From the NCBI GenBank assembly GCA_030645615.1, contig JAUSNB010000050.1, positions 62,001 through 126,000 of the forward strand: a stretch of DNA of 64,000 nt, given 5' to 3'. The stretch comes from Actinomycetota bacterium. Lineage in GTDB: Bacteria > Actinomycetota > Actinomycetes > S36-B12. Of this stretch, positions 9,519 to 18,054 are shown piece after piece. Position numbers and translations under genes: made by a program. Position 1 is the first letter of the stretch. Each line of letters opens with the position of its first letter. The notes under the pieces were generated by a model. That model saw only the letters and a list, made by a program, of their open reading frames with translations, was not told the origin of the DNA and made no database searches.

Positions 9519-10925
9519 CTAGGCCCGCTCGGGGGACTTGCCGGGGATGAACTTGCCTATTCCCTTGGGGCCAACCCATTCGCCGTGATCGACCATGACA
9601 TGGCCGCGCAGGATCGTGGTGACCGGCAGCCCCTTGACCGAATACCCATCCCAGTTGCTGAAGTCGCAGTCCGAGTGCAAGTTCTCATCCTGCTTGTAGG
9701 TGTGGTCGACAGCCGGATCCATGACGATGATGTCGGCGTCCGCACCGGGCCGGATGACTCCCTTGGTGCCGTAGATGCCGAACAGCTTGGCCGGTGCGGC
9801 GGCCGTGAGGTTCACATACTGCTGCACCGAGAGATTGCGCTTGGCCACGCCCTCGGACCAGAAGACCGACATGCGCGTCTCGACGCTGTTCGTTCCTCCA
9901 GTGACGTTGTCGACTGTGTCGCCCATGATCTTGCGCTCCAGCGGGATGGTGAAGTCATCGCTAGCGAGCGTGTGCAGCCGCCCATCGATGCAGGCCTCCC
10001 ACAGGGCATCGCGGTGCTCGATCGGCTTGTTCGGCGGGTAGTTCATGTAGCGCTGGCCGTTCTCCTGCTTGTACAGGGAGGGGTCGAACACGAGGTTCGG
10101 GTGAAGGGTCTCGGCGAATACCTCCACGCCGTCTGCCCTAGCCTCCGTGATCGCCTCAACCGACTCCTTGGCGCTCACATGAACGATGTAGAGCGGAGAG
10201 CCGGTGCGCTTGGACAGCAGCAGCATTCGACGCACCGCCGCCTCCTCCGCCAACGGCGGCCGAGCCTCTCCGATGTTCCAGAATTCAGGCCGGCCCTCGG
10301 CGTAGAGGCGACGGATGCTGAAGTCGATGATGCACTCGTCCTCGCAGTGCACCATCGTGATGCCGCCATGCTTCTCGGTCTCGAGCATGGCCGAGTAGAT
10401 GCGGCCGTCATCAGACATCATCCCGCCAATGGTCGGGCTGCCCTTGAATGCCGTGAAGAACTTGAAGGAGACCACCCCACCGCTGATGGCCTCGGCGATC
10501 TCGCCGGCAGTCTGTAGCGGCCAGTCGCCGGACATGATCGCATGGAGCGCGTAGTCGGAGTGGATCTGCTGCGCCTGGGTCTGGGCCAGCTTGCCTTCGA
10601 TGGAGGTCACGAGGGAGTCATCTCCACCCGACATCGCGAAATCGATGTACGTGGTCGTCCCACCCCAGATTCCTGCACGTGACCCGGCCTCGGCGGACTG
10701 AGCGCTCATGGCCTCAGAGATCGACAAGTCATAGTGGACATGCGTGTCGATGCCGCCCGGGAGGACGTACTTGCCGCCCGCGTCAATGACCTTGTGCGCG
10801 CTGGCATCGTCCAACTGGCCGTGAACCGTCAGGGCGACCACCTTCTCGTCCTTTACGGCGACATCGAGGGCGTACACCCCGTACTCGTTGGCGACCAGGC
10901 CGTTCTTGATCAGCAGGTCATACAT
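9519..10925 (-). CDS. Dihydropyrimidinase/D-hydantoinase-type amidohydrolase (copy B)
   Basis: Cyclic amidase of 468 residues with all binuclear-zinc ligands: His62 and His64 (DTHVHYDL), carbamylated Lys155 (SFKFFTAFKG), His193 (MVHCED), His249 (IVHVSA) and Asp323 (ASDDFT). This set is the classical dihydropyrimidinase/hydantoinase pattern and is more canonical than copy A. ATG 10925 has GAAGGAG 8 bases upstream. The gene heads a tight leftward block (hydantoinase B, carbamoyl hydrolase, MDR, hydantoinase A), separated by 69 bp from the CoA-transferase gene. It likely opens the ring of the compound handled by the cluster. Confidence 0.9.
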   Translation of the reverse strand: MYDLLIKNGLVANEYGVYALDVAVKDEKVVALTVHGQLDDASAHKVIDAGGKYVLPGGIDTHVHYDLSISEAMSAQSAEAGSRAGIWGGTTTYIDFAMSGGDDSLVTSIEGKLAQTQAQQIHSDYALHAIMSGDWPLQTAGEIAEAISGGVVSFKFFTAFKGSPTIGGMMSDDGRIYSAMLETEKHGGITMVHCEDECIIDFSIRRLYAEGRPEFWNIGEARPPLAEEAAVRRMLLLSKRTGSPLYIVHVSAKESVEAITEARADGVEVFAETLHPNLVFDPSLYKQENGQRYMNYPPNKPIEHRDALWEACIDGRLHTLASDDFTIPLERKIMGDTVDNVTGGTNSVETRMSVFWSEGVAKRNLSVQQYVNLTAAAPAKLFGIYGTKGVIRPGADADIIVMDPAVDHTYKQDENLHSDCDFSNWDGYSVKGLPVTTILRGHVMVDHGEWVGPKGIGKFIPGKSPERA

Positions 10926-10994
10926 GTGCGGTTCTCCTTCGGGCCGGGATGTGGTTGGACGATGCGTGCGGAATGGGAGGACGGTGGATGGGAC

Positions 10995-12239
10995 TCATAC
11001 GGCTCCTGCCTCGCGCAAGGCGTCGTACTCCTCGCGGCTCAGCCCCACTTCACCGAGGTAGAACTCATCGTTGTCGCGACCAATCTGCCCACCAAGGTAC
11101 TTGACGCCACCGGGCGTCGCGGACATTCGCGGGTGCACATGGACCGTGGAGGTCAGTCCCAGATCGGGATCCTCGACGCTCTGCAGCAGGTTCCTGGCCC
11201 GGAAGTGCTCATTGTCCGCAATCTGGGCGACATTGTTGACGGGAGCCCCCGAGACCTCGTGCTCCTCGAACACCTCAAGGACGTGGTCGATCGGATGCTG
11301 AATCATCCATTCACCTATCGCCTCGTCCAGCGCCACGACGTTCTTGAGTCGCTCGGCATTGTTGGAGAACCGGGGATCGTCGAGCAGATCCGCCCGGCCC
11401 ATCGCGATGAAGAGGCGCTCGACGATCCCCTGCGTGCCGCCCGATATCGCCACCCAGCCGCCGTCAGCCGTTTCGTATGAGTTTCGCGGGGCAAGGTCCC
11501 CAAGCCGATTTCCCGTGCGCTCCCGCACGATCCCGAGCTTCTCGTAGTCCAGCATGGTGTAGTCGATGAGGCGATAGTTGGCTTCGATGATCGCGTTGTC
11601 GATGACCTGTCCGGTGCCTCCATTGACATCGCGCCAGTAGAGCGCGGCGAGAATGGCCATCGCTCCGGCGAGCGCGGTCACTCCATCGGCCAACGGATAG
11701 CCAGACAGGACTGGGGGTCGATCCTCGGCCCCAGTGATGTAGGAGAGACCCGAGAATGCCTCTGCAAGGGTCCCGAATCCAGGCTTTGTCGCGTAGGGGC
11801 CATCCTGCCCATATCCCGATGTCCGGAGGATGATCAGTCGTGGATTGACCTCGAGAAGTCGATCTGGGCTGAGCCCCCATCGTTCCATGACACCTGGGCG
11901 GAAGTTCTCCACGAGTACGTCGAAATCCTTGACCAGCCGAAGCAGCATCTGCTGCCCCTCCGGTGTGTTGAGTGCCAGGGTGACGAGCCGCTTGTTGCGC
12001 GAGAGTCCCTTCCAGGCCAGGGCCGTGCCTTCGACCTGGCTCCCCCAGAGGCGCACGGGATCACCCTTGACAGGCAGTTCCGCCTTGACGACATCTGCTC
12101 CGAAGTCGGCAAGGTAGGTGGCCGCCCAGGGACCGGCCATCATGGTCGCGACGTCGAGGACTCGAAGTCCCTCGAGTGCACCGAGGCCCATGGACGCCGG
12201 TTGCAGGGTCCGGGGGTCCAGCCCGGGGTGCTCAGTCAC
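10995..12239 (-). CDS. CaiB/BaiF family (class III) CoA-transferase (copy 1)
   Basis: Transfers CoA between an acyl-CoA donor and a carboxylic acid by way of an aspartyl intermediate. The 414-residue length is normal. Family features are VLDVATMMAGPWAATYLADFGADVVKAE, split here as VLDVATMMAGP and ADFGADVVKAE; ENFRPGVMERWGL; and the probable nucleophile Asp in YPLADGVTALAGA. The start is GTG 12239, which overlaps the stop of the amidase gene by four bases (GTGA), so translation is probably coupled. The upstream in-frame extension is not conserved. It pairs logically with the HMG-CoA-lyase-like gene at 13807: activate to a CoA thioester, then cleave. The acid substrate is unknown. Confidence 0.88.
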   Translation of the reverse strand: MTEHPGLDPRTLQPASMGLGALEGLRVLDVATMMAGPWAATYLADFGADVVKAELPVKGDPVRLWGSQVEGTALAWKGLSRNKRLVTLALNTPEGQQMLLRLVKDFDVLVENFRPGVMERWGLSPDRLLEVNPRLIILRTSGYGQDGPYATKPGFGTLAEAFSGLSYITGAEDRPPVLSGYPLADGVTALAGAMAILAALYWRDVNGGTGQVIDNAIIEANYRLIDYTMLDYEKLGIVRERTGNRLGDLAPRNSYETADGGWVAISGGTQGIVERLFIAMGRADLLDDPRFSNNAERLKNVVALDEAIGEWMIQHPIDHVLEVFEEHEVSGAPVNNVAQIADNEHFRARNLLQSVEDPDLGLTSTVHVHPRMSATPGGVKYLGGQIGRDNDEFYLGEVGLSREEYDALREAGAV

Positions 12240-13603
12240 AGGTTCTCCTCCATCGTGGCGAGAAGCGGGGGCAAGACCTCGTGCCACTGGGTGTCGCATT
12301 GGTATGCGGTCGCGACCTGGAACAGCGTCGCCTCGCCCCAGCGACCAGCCGAGAGGGCAGCGCTCACCGGCAATCCTGACTCCCCGTGGAAGCCGATGGG
12401 CAGGCTCATCGTGGGCCCCGCATGCAGTGCCCAGGGATAGGTGATTCTGCCGAGCAACTGCGTCTGCGCACGGGAGTCATAGCCCTCCGCGGCTGGGACG
12501 TCGATCGGCACGACCGGCGTGAGAATGAGGTCGACCTGGGCGAAGATGCGATCGAGTCGGCGCCGGTAACGCTGACGCCAGTCAAGTGACCGCGCCAACT
12601 CGGTGGCCGCGACCTCCAACCCGGCAGAAATGCGCCCGAGTACGTCGGCAGAGAAGTCGCCGGGACGCTCCAGGAGCCGCTCGCGGTGCAGTTCGGCGCC
12701 CTCGCATTGGACTATCCGAGTCCAGTGCTCGAAAGCCTCTCCCTGGCCGAAGTCGGCCACCGGAACAATTCCTGCTCCCCGGTCGCGCAACCACTCGATG
12801 AAGGCGTCGAGGCGGGTGGCGATCGCGGGATCCAGGTCGTCGAAGAAGAAGGTCTCGGGTACCCCGATTCGCAGGCCGGCCACCGGCTGGCCGATAAGAG
12901 CGGTTGGGGGAGTGTGGGTTGCCTCGACGGAGTACGGATCATCGACGTCGAAGCCCATGACGGCTTCGGTCAGTCTCGCGACGTCCTGAGCAAGGGGGGC
13001 CATCGGTCCGACCGTGTCCTGAGTGTAGGCAACCGGGTAGACGCCCCGGTTCGAGATCGCTCCGGTGGTAGGCCGCAGGCCGACCACCCCATTCAGGGCG
13101 GCGGGGACTCGGACGGACGCTCCCGTGTCGGTCCCCAAGGACGCCTCGCACAGGCGGGCCGCCAGGGCAGCGCCAGATCCGCCACTCGAGCCGCCGGGTA
13201 TCCGATCCATGTCCCACGGGTTCCGGCAGGCACCGTAGGTCGCGTTCTGCGTCGTCGCGCCCCACGCCAGCTCGGCCATGTTCAGTTTCGCCACGATGAC
13301 CGCGCCGTGGTCGGACGCGCGCTCGACGCACGCAGCGTCCGCGATCGGGACGTTGTCGGCCAGGAACCCCGCACCGGCAGTCGTCGGGACCCCAGCGGTG
13401 TCGATGTTGTCTTTGAGCCCGACAAGCAGGCCGTGCAACGAGCCGGCGGACCCGCCGGCAGCAGCGATCTGGTCCAGCTCCACGGCGCGCTCGCGGGAAC
13501 CGTCAATCCAGGTGATGACCGACTTGACCTTGCCGTCCAGGGCCACGAAACGGGCGTGGGCCGCATCCCACCGCTCGACGCAGTTCACCGCCGATGTGGC
13601 CAC
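12236..13603 (-). CDS. Amidase-signature family amidase
   Basis: Ser-cisSer-Lys amidase hydrolysing an amide to acid plus ammonia. From GTG 13603 the catalytic Lys64 (GLKDNID), cis-Ser139 (PGGSSGGS) and nucleophile Ser163 (GTDTGASVR) show the exact 75- and 24-residue spacing of the family. The position after GTDTG is Ala instead of the common Gly. GTG 13603 is preceded by GGAGGAGGT, the strongest Shine-Dalgarno in this operon; the frame stays open about 98 codons further but that part is not conserved. It is the first gene of the leftward operon and overlaps CoA-transferase 1 by four bases. Its promoter lies in 13604-13806, which carries two GTAT-type operator-like sites. Confidence 0.88.
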   Translation of the reverse strand: MATSAVNCVERWDAAHARFVALDGKVKSVITWIDGSRERAVELDQIAAAGGSAGSLHGLLVGLKDNIDTAGVPTTAGAGFLADNVPIADAACVERASDHGAVIVAKLNMAELAWGATTQNATYGACRNPWDMDRIPGGSSGGSGAALAARLCEASLGTDTGASVRVPAALNGVVGLRPTTGAISNRGVYPVAYTQDTVGPMAPLAQDVARLTEAVMGFDVDDPYSVEATHTPPTALIGQPVAGLRIGVPETFFFDDLDPAIATRLDAFIEWLRDRGAGIVPVADFGQGEAFEHWTRIVQCEGAELHRERLLERPGDFSADVLGRISAGLEVAATELARSLDWRQRYRRRLDRIFAQVDLILTPVVPIDVPAAEGYDSRAQTQLLGRITYPWALHAGPTMSLPIGFHGESGLPVSAALSAGRWGEATLFQVATAYQCDTQWHEVLPPLLATMEENL

Positions 13604-13633
13604 GCCCCTACCTCCTCCGATGCTGGCAAGACT

Positions 13634-13640
13634 GTATGCA
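13634..13640. promoter_or_regulatory. Operator-like GTATGCA site, left half of the amidase/HMGL-1 divergent promoter
   Basis: The core reads TGTATGCAACTG and lies 30 bases upstream of the amidase start. It matches the GTAT(A/G)CAA pattern found twice in each of three divergent promoter regions of the catabolic cluster. The binding protein is inferred, not shown; the GntR/FCD regulator at 14828 is the obvious candidate. Confidence 0.45.
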
Positions 13641-13761
13641 ACTGTGCCCACGGCGTCAACGACTTCGGCTCGGCTGGCACGGCTGCCCCCCAAGAGTAAG
13701 GGGGATGGACCTGCCGGAACCGCGGTTCGCTTCCGATTCTCGACCTGACGACCACCAGATA

Positions 13762-13770
13762 TGTACACAA
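13762..13770. promoter_or_regulatory. Operator-like TGTACACAA site upstream of HMGL-1
   Basis: Contains the palindrome TGTACA and is followed by AATTTC. It sits just upstream of a -10-like TATGCT (13778-13783), where a repressor would cover the -35/spacer region of the promoter for the lyase gene. It is a slightly degenerate member of the GTAT(A/G)CAA set (C in place of the second T). Confidence 0.45.
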
Positions 13771-13806
13771 TTTCGGCTATGCTTCCCTCGGACGAGGGAG
13801 GCAGAC

Positions 13807-14799
13807 ATGGCAGGTGCCGACGATTCCCTACCGCTCCCTCGGGCCATGCGCGTGGTGGAAGTAGGGATGCGTGATGGCCTTCAGGCTGTCCGAGCAACCA
13901 TCCCCACCAAGGACAAGCTCCGGCTGGTGGAAAGCATCCTGGCCTCGGGCATCACGGAAATTGAGGTCGCTTCCTTCGCCCACCCCAAGGTCCTGCCGCA
14001 GCTTGCCGACGCCGAGGCCCTGCTCGCCGTGGTGCCTCGGGAACCCGGTATCCGTTACCGCGGTCTCGTCCCCAACGCCCGAGGCGCGAGGCGTGCCCTC
14101 GATGCCGGGGTCAACGAGATCGTCGCACTGACGTGCACCGACCCAGATGTGACGATGATCAACCAGCGCCGCACGCACCCCCAGATGTGGGACGAACTCG
14201 ACGAGATCCTCGAGTCATCCGGCGACACACCTGTGACGGTTGCCATCGTCATGTCCTTCTTCGCGTACGGGACCGGGATCGTGTCCCCCGAGCGACTGGG
14301 CGCTTTCGTCAAGCGCATCGTGGACGCCGGTGCGTCGAGCATCTACGTGGCTGACTCTGCCGGCCTCGCCGACCCGCAACAGGTCTTCCGGGCCGTCCGC
14401 CGGATCAAGACCGCCTATCCGGAGCTGGCCGTCGGCGTGCACCTCCACACGAGGGGGGGATTCGCCCTCGCGAACACCTTGGCCGCTTTGCAGGCAGGCA
14501 TCGATTGGGTCGAAGGGGCGTTCTGCGGACTCGGGGGCGATCTTTGGCTGCCCGGTGACGTAGACGTGTTGGGCAATACCCCCACGGAGGACCTCGCGGC
14601 CATGCTCCAGTACATGGGAATCGCAACAGGCATCGACCTGAATCGCTATGGGGAGACTGTCGCCCTAGCCTCAAGCCTCACCGGCAGCCCCGCTTTCGGG
14701 CACTTCACGCGCGGTGGCGCGCGAACCGAGATGGAGAACATCGTGTGGTCCGAGATCCTGGCCCAGCCGGGCAAGGAAATCCCTTCGACATCGGAGTAG
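13807..14799 (+). CDS. HMG-CoA lyase-like enzyme with altered catalytic loop (copy 1)
   Basis: DRE-TIM metallolyase fold, 330 residues, related to 3-hydroxy-3-methylglutaryl-CoA lyase. The metal and catalytic residues Arg22-Asp23 (MRDGLQ) and His212/His214 (GVHLHTRGG) are present. The signature loop of true HMG-CoA lyases (GLGGCPYA...GN) reads GLGGDLWLPGDVDVLGN: the catalytic Cys is replaced by Asp245 and the loop to Asn257 is three residues longer. So it probably cleaves a different 3-hydroxyacyl-CoA-type substrate. ATG 13807 has GGGAGG 6 bases upstream. It is divergent from the amidase operon and followed 28 bp later by the GntR regulator. Confidence 0.85.
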   Translation: MAGADDSLPLPRAMRVVEVGMRDGLQAVRATIPTKDKLRLVESILASGITEIEVASFAHPKVLPQLADAEALLAVVPREPGIRYRGLVPNARGARRALDAGVNEIVALTCTDPDVTMINQRRTHPQMWDELDEILESSGDTPVTVAIVMSFFAYGTGIVSPERLGAFVKRIVDAGASSIYVADSAGLADPQQVFRAVRRIKTAYPELAVGVHLHTRGGFALANTLAALQAGIDWVEGAFCGLGGDLWLPGDVDVLGNTPTEDLAAMLQYMGIATGIDLNRYGETVALASSLTGSPAFGHFTRGGARTEMENIVWSEILAQPGKEIPSTSE

Positions 14800-14827
14800 C
14801 CATGTCCTCAGGCACTAATCTGCGGCA

Positions 14828-15517
14828 GTGAACGTCAATCTGGAGCGGGCAGCCGATCGGGCCTATCAACTACTGCGCAACGACATTGTCGCGGGCATCC
14901 TCACAGGTGGTCGGCACCTGGCGGAGACCGAACTAGCTGAGCAGTACGGACTGAGCCGAACTCCCATTCGTGAGAGCCTGCGCCGCCTGCAGGCCGAAGG
15001 CCTCGTCGAGGTCATCCCGCACAGGGGCGCCCGTGTCGTTGACTGGCACTCCTACGACGTGGAGGGCATGTACGACCTACGAGCGGCCGTGGAAGCCTTC
15101 GTGGCGCGCAGAGCCGCTACGCGCTTGTCAGAAGATCAGATTCAGAGCCTCTCGGCATTGTGCGACCGGATGGAGACAGTGGCCAGGGAAGGGCGTGCGG
15201 GTGACCCCGAAACCGTGACGGCTTTCACGGAGTTGAACGCCGAGTTTCACGGCTCGGTCGCGCAGGGTGCCGACGCCAGTTACGCACTGCCTGCACGCAA
15301 CGTCCTGGTCGTCCTGCCAGTCATCCTTCAGGCGGTGCACAACTACGCACCTATGGGCTACACCCGCAGCAACAACAACCACCGCGAGCTGCTCGACGCC
15401 TTCCGGGCGAAAGATCCAGACTGGGCAGAGCATGTCATGCGCACGCATGTGCTTTCGTCGAAGTCCAGCCTCATGGCCCAACTGAGGCGCACGGCGCCGC
15501 AGGAGACATCGACCTAG
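14828..15517 (+). CDS. GntR family (FCD-type) transcriptional regulator
   Basis: Ligand-responsive repressor of 229 residues. The N-terminal winged helix-turn-helix is typical (AYQLLRNDIVAGIL, LAEQYGLSRTPIRESLRRLQAEGLV, PHRGARVV). It is followed by a helical FCD sensor domain (YDLRAAVEAFVARRAA, a metal- or ligand-binding pocket with ELNAEFH). The start is GTG 14828. It lies in the middle of the catabolic cluster, directly behind HMGL-1. FCD-type GntR proteins bind short TNGTNNNACNA-like palindromes; the GTATAC-type sites seen in the three divergent promoter regions fit that style, so this is the likely cluster regulator. Its stop codon overlaps that of the convergent MFS gene (shared CTAG). 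Confidence 0.88.
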   Translation: MNVNLERAADRAYQLLRNDIVAGILTGGRHLAETELAEQYGLSRTPIRESLRRLQAEGLVEVIPHRGARVVDWHSYDVEGMYDLRAAVEAFVARRAATRLSEDQIQSLSALCDRMETVAREGRAGDPETVTAFTELNAEFHGSVAQGADASYALPARNVLVVLPVILQAVHNYAPMGYTRSNNNHRELLDAFRAKDPDWAEHVMRTHVLSSKSSLMAQLRRTAPQETST

Positions 15518-16680
15518 TCCGACGCCGTCCGGGGAATTGGCGCCTGCCTTCGCGACAGCCGCACGAGCATCGCCGCGGCCGCGAAGAAGCACAGGCCCGC
15601 GGCCAGCCACGCAATGGAGAACCCAAGGTGCTGGACGGTCAAGCCGAACAGCACTGGGCCCAAGACTCCCCCGGCCCCGGCGCCGAGAACGATGTACCCC
15701 GAGGCACGGGCAGGTGCCTGTGGGTACCTGCTCACCACAGCGAGCGTGAGCAGGCCGTTCCACCCCCACCCCGCGCCGATTGCGACGATGGTCACCATGA
15801 GCAGGGGCCACCCTGGAGGGGCGACTGACAGGCAGGTCACGCCAGTTCCTCCGACCAGCATGATCACGCTCGTCGCCATCAGTGGCCTCGCCACCGTTCC
15901 CAGCTTCCATGCGAAGACGAAGCGGCCGGCGATACCGCACGCGCCGCCGATGGCGAAGAAGACCCCGGCCGCATTCGCCGTACTGCCGCCGCTGATCGCG
16001 GACTCAACATAGAACGCCCCGGTGGCGGACACCGCGATCATGGCGAGCGTGAACACGGCAGCAAGGGCGTAGACCCCCGAGAGTCTGGCTTGGGAAGCAA
16101 CGTGGGCCTCGGGGTCCCGCCGATGGCCGGAGCGCAGTCGCGGCATTGCTACGAGGGCCGGGAGCGCAACCATCGCGCACACGATGAATGCCCAGCGCCA
16201 GCCAACCGAGCTGGCAAGGATCGGAATTCCCATGCCGGCCACGAGGGCTGCCCCGGGCAGGGCCGTTTGCTTGATCCCGAACGCCAGGCTCAGTCGAGCA
16301 CGCGGAACCGCCTCGAACAGCGCCAGGTCGACGGCGGGCTGGGAAAGCGCGTTGGCCGCTCCCGCGCATGCCATGAAGAGGACGATCATCGACCAGGTTG
16401 GAGCCAACGCCATGCCGACGATGGCGGCGACGGATCCGGCCACGCCGAGTCTCGTGGTGAGAGTCGCTCCAAGCCGCTGGCCCACGCGCCCACCGGTGAT
16501 CCCCCCGGCGGCCATGAACAACCAGAAGGTCGAGATGGCTATACCCAACTGGGTCTCGCTGAAGGACAGGTCCGCGCGCACGAACGGGCCCATGGCACCG
16601 AGGAGGAACACCGGGATCGACCCAGCAGTCGATGCGCTGGTGGTGGCGATGATGACCCGGGTGAAGGACGGCGTGGCCAC
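15514..16680 (-). CDS. MFS transporter (copy 1)
   Basis: Major facilitator superfamily permease with about 12 hydrophobic segments, 388 residues from GTG 16680. It has the early GGRVGQRLG-type loop between TM2 and TM3 and a GIKQTALPGA motif seen in CynX/NimT-like and organic-acid MFS carriers. Starting at GTG 16680 places a normal short N-terminus before TM1; an alternative start at 16770 would add 30 residues of non-membrane sequence across the operator region. An operator-like GTATGC lies 9 bases upstream of the chosen start. Probable importer of the cluster substrate or an intermediate. Substrate unknown. Confidence 0.82.
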   Translation of the reverse strand: MATPSFTRVIIATTSASTAGSIPVFLLGAMGPFVRADLSFSETQLGIAISTFWLFMAAGGITGGRVGQRLGATLTTRLGVAGSVAAIVGMALAPTWSMIVLFMACAGAANALSQPAVDLALFEAVPRARLSLAFGIKQTALPGAALVAGMGIPILASSVGWRWAFIVCAMVALPALVAMPRLRSGHRRDPEAHVASQARLSGVYALAAVFTLAMIAVSATGAFYVESAISGGSTANAAGVFFAIGGACGIAGRFVFAWKLGTVARPLMATSVIMLVGGTGVTCLSVAPPGWPLLMVTIVAIGAGWGWNGLLTLAVVSRYPQAPARASGYIVLGAGAGGVLGPVLFGLTVQHLGFSIAWLAAGLCFFAAAAMLVRLSRRQAPIPRTASD

Positions 16681-16688
16681 GCCACATT

Positions 16689-16694
16689 GTATGC
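16689..16694. promoter_or_regulatory. Operator-like GTATGC site at the MFS-1 start
   Basis: TTGTATGCGA lies 9 bases before the MFS start codon, in the divergent region between the transporter and CoA-transferase 2. It belongs to the recurrent GTAT(A/G)C set. A bound repressor here would block transcription or translation start of the transporter. Confidence 0.4.
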
Positions 16695-16762
16695 GACCTA
16701 GCACCAATACTGGCGCAATTCGCAGTTCCCACGCTTCGCTGCCCAGCGCAACCTGTCCGAAC

Positions 16763-16770
16763 GTATACAA
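16763..16770. promoter_or_regulatory. Operator-like GTATACAA site upstream of CoA-transferase 2
   Basis: CGTATACAAATTG contains the perfect palindrome GTATAC and lies immediately upstream of the -35 element at 16776. This is one of the best matches of the set and is well placed for control of the rightward operon. Confidence 0.5.
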
Positions 16771-16775
16771 ATTGA

Positions 16776-16804
16776 TTGACCAATTCCTGAGCCTTCCCTA
16801 TGCT
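16776..16804 (+). promoter_or_regulatory. Sigma70-type promoter for the CoA-transferase 2 operon
   Basis: TTGACC (16776-16781), a 17-bp spacer and TATGCT (16799-16804) predict a start near 16811, giving a leader of about 26 bases with an AGAGGA Shine-Dalgarno before ATG 16837. An operator-like GTATAC abuts the -35 box. Confidence 0.55.
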
Positions 16805-16836
16805 CGCAAGAGTCCGCCCCCGGCCAGAGGACGTCC

Positions 16837-18054
16837 ATGCAGCCATCGAGCGACCCACGTGCCGCGCCTGTCGGGCCGCTGGCCGGAGTCTTGGTGATCG
16901 AACTGGGCCAGCTGATCGCGGGACCATTCGCCGGTCAGTTGCTGGGCGACCTGGGTGCCGACGTTGTCAAGATCGAATTGCCCGGAACCGGGGATCCGAT
17001 GCGGCAATGGGGGCAGCTGACACCCGAAGGGGAATCGCTGTGGTGGTCGGTCATTGGCCGGAACAAGAAGTCGGTCACCCTGGACGTTCGAACCGACGGC
17101 GGGCGGTCCGCGGTACTGCGACTGGTGGCCTTGGCCGACGTCCTCATTGAGAACTTCCGTCCAGGCACCCTGGAGAAGTGGGGCTTGTCCTACGAAGCGC
17201 TCCGGGAGGTCAACCCGGGCATCGTCGTGGTGCGCGTGAGCGGCTTCGGGCAAACGGGCCCATACACCGATCGAGCCGGCTTCGGAGCTATCGGCGAGGC
17301 GATGGGCGGGCTGCGAGCCGTGGTCGGGGATCCCGACAGGCCCCCAGTTCGCACGGGGATCGCCATCGGTGACGCCCTGTCCGGCGCGCTCGGGGCACTT
17401 GGTGCGCTCGCGGCCCTCCTCGAGCGACGCACCTCGGGGCAGGGCCAGGTGCTTGACGTGGCCCTCTACGAGTCGGTCCTTGCCTTCATGGAGTCCTTGA
17501 TCCCGGACTACGTCACGGAGGGATGGATCCGTCCGCGAACGGGGGCAACCCTCCCCGGAGTAGCACCGTCCAACGTGTACCCCACCCTTGACGGTCGTGA
17601 TGTGTTGATCGCTGGAAACCAGGACAGCGTCTTCCGTCGACTCACTGAGGTCATGGGCGCCGAACACCTGGCTGACGATCCGCGCTACGCGACTCACACG
17701 GCCCGCGGAGAGCGGCAGCGGGAACTCGATGCCCTCGTGTCCGCATGGACGGCGACCGTGCCCTCCGCCGATCTCCTTGAGTTGCTGGCGAAGGCTGGGG
17801 TCCCAGCGGGACCCATCTACCGCGCCCCGGACATGCTTGAGGATCCACATTTCATGGCTCGCGAGGCCATCGTCACGGTCCCTCACCCCGTGCTCGGCTC
17901 CGTGACGATGCAGAACGTCTTCCCGCGCGCCTCCCGCACACCGGGCAGCATTCGCTGGGCCGGTCCCACTCTTGGCGAGCACACCGACGAGGTGCTGGCC
18001 GGCATGCTCGGACTCTCCCCATCGGAGATCACGTCAGCCCAAGGATCGCGATGA
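16837..18054 (+). CDS. CaiB/BaiF family (class III) CoA-transferase (copy 2)
   Basis: Class III CoA-transferase of 405 residues. Visible features: VIELGQLIAGPFAGQ, LGADVVKIELPGTGDPMR, RNKKSVTLD, ENFRPGTLEKWGL, FGQTGPY, and the probable nucleophile Asp in TGIAIGDALSGALGA. The N-terminal pattern is more typical of formyl-/succinyl-CoA-transferases than copy 1. It is first in a rightward operon with a DehI-like protein (four-base ATGA overlap), an HMG-CoA-lyase-like enzyme and an amidohydrolase. Together with the lyase it forms the second activate-and-cleave pair of the cluster. Acid and CoA donor are unknown. Confidence 0.88.
   Translation: MQPSSDPRAAPVGPLAGVLVIELGQLIAGPFAGQLLGDLGADVVKIELPGTGDPMRQWGQLTPEGESLWWSVIGRNKKSVTLDVRTDGGRSAVLRLVALADVLIENFRPGTLEKWGLSYEALREVNPGIVVVRVSGFGQTGPYTDRAGFGAIGEAMGGLRAVVGDPDRPPVRTGIAIGDALSGALGALGALAALLERRTSGQGQVLDVALYESVLAFMESLIPDYVTEGWIRPRTGATLPGVAPSNVYPTLDGRDVLIAGNQDSVFRRLTEVMGAEHLADDPRYATHTARGERQRELDALVSAWTATVPSADLLELLAKAGVPAGPIYRAPDMLEDPHFMAREAIVTVPHPVLGSVTMQNVFPRASRTPGSIRWAGPTLGEHTDEVLAGMLGLSPSEITSAQGSR

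Noticed and set aside
9585-10517. Long open frames antisense to the hydantoinase genes and many other genes (for example 9585-10517 and 53786-54649, plus strand)
   Set aside because: High-GC codon bias in the real genes creates long antisense frames; these show no family motifs, have no Shine-Dalgarno and fully overlap well-supported genes.
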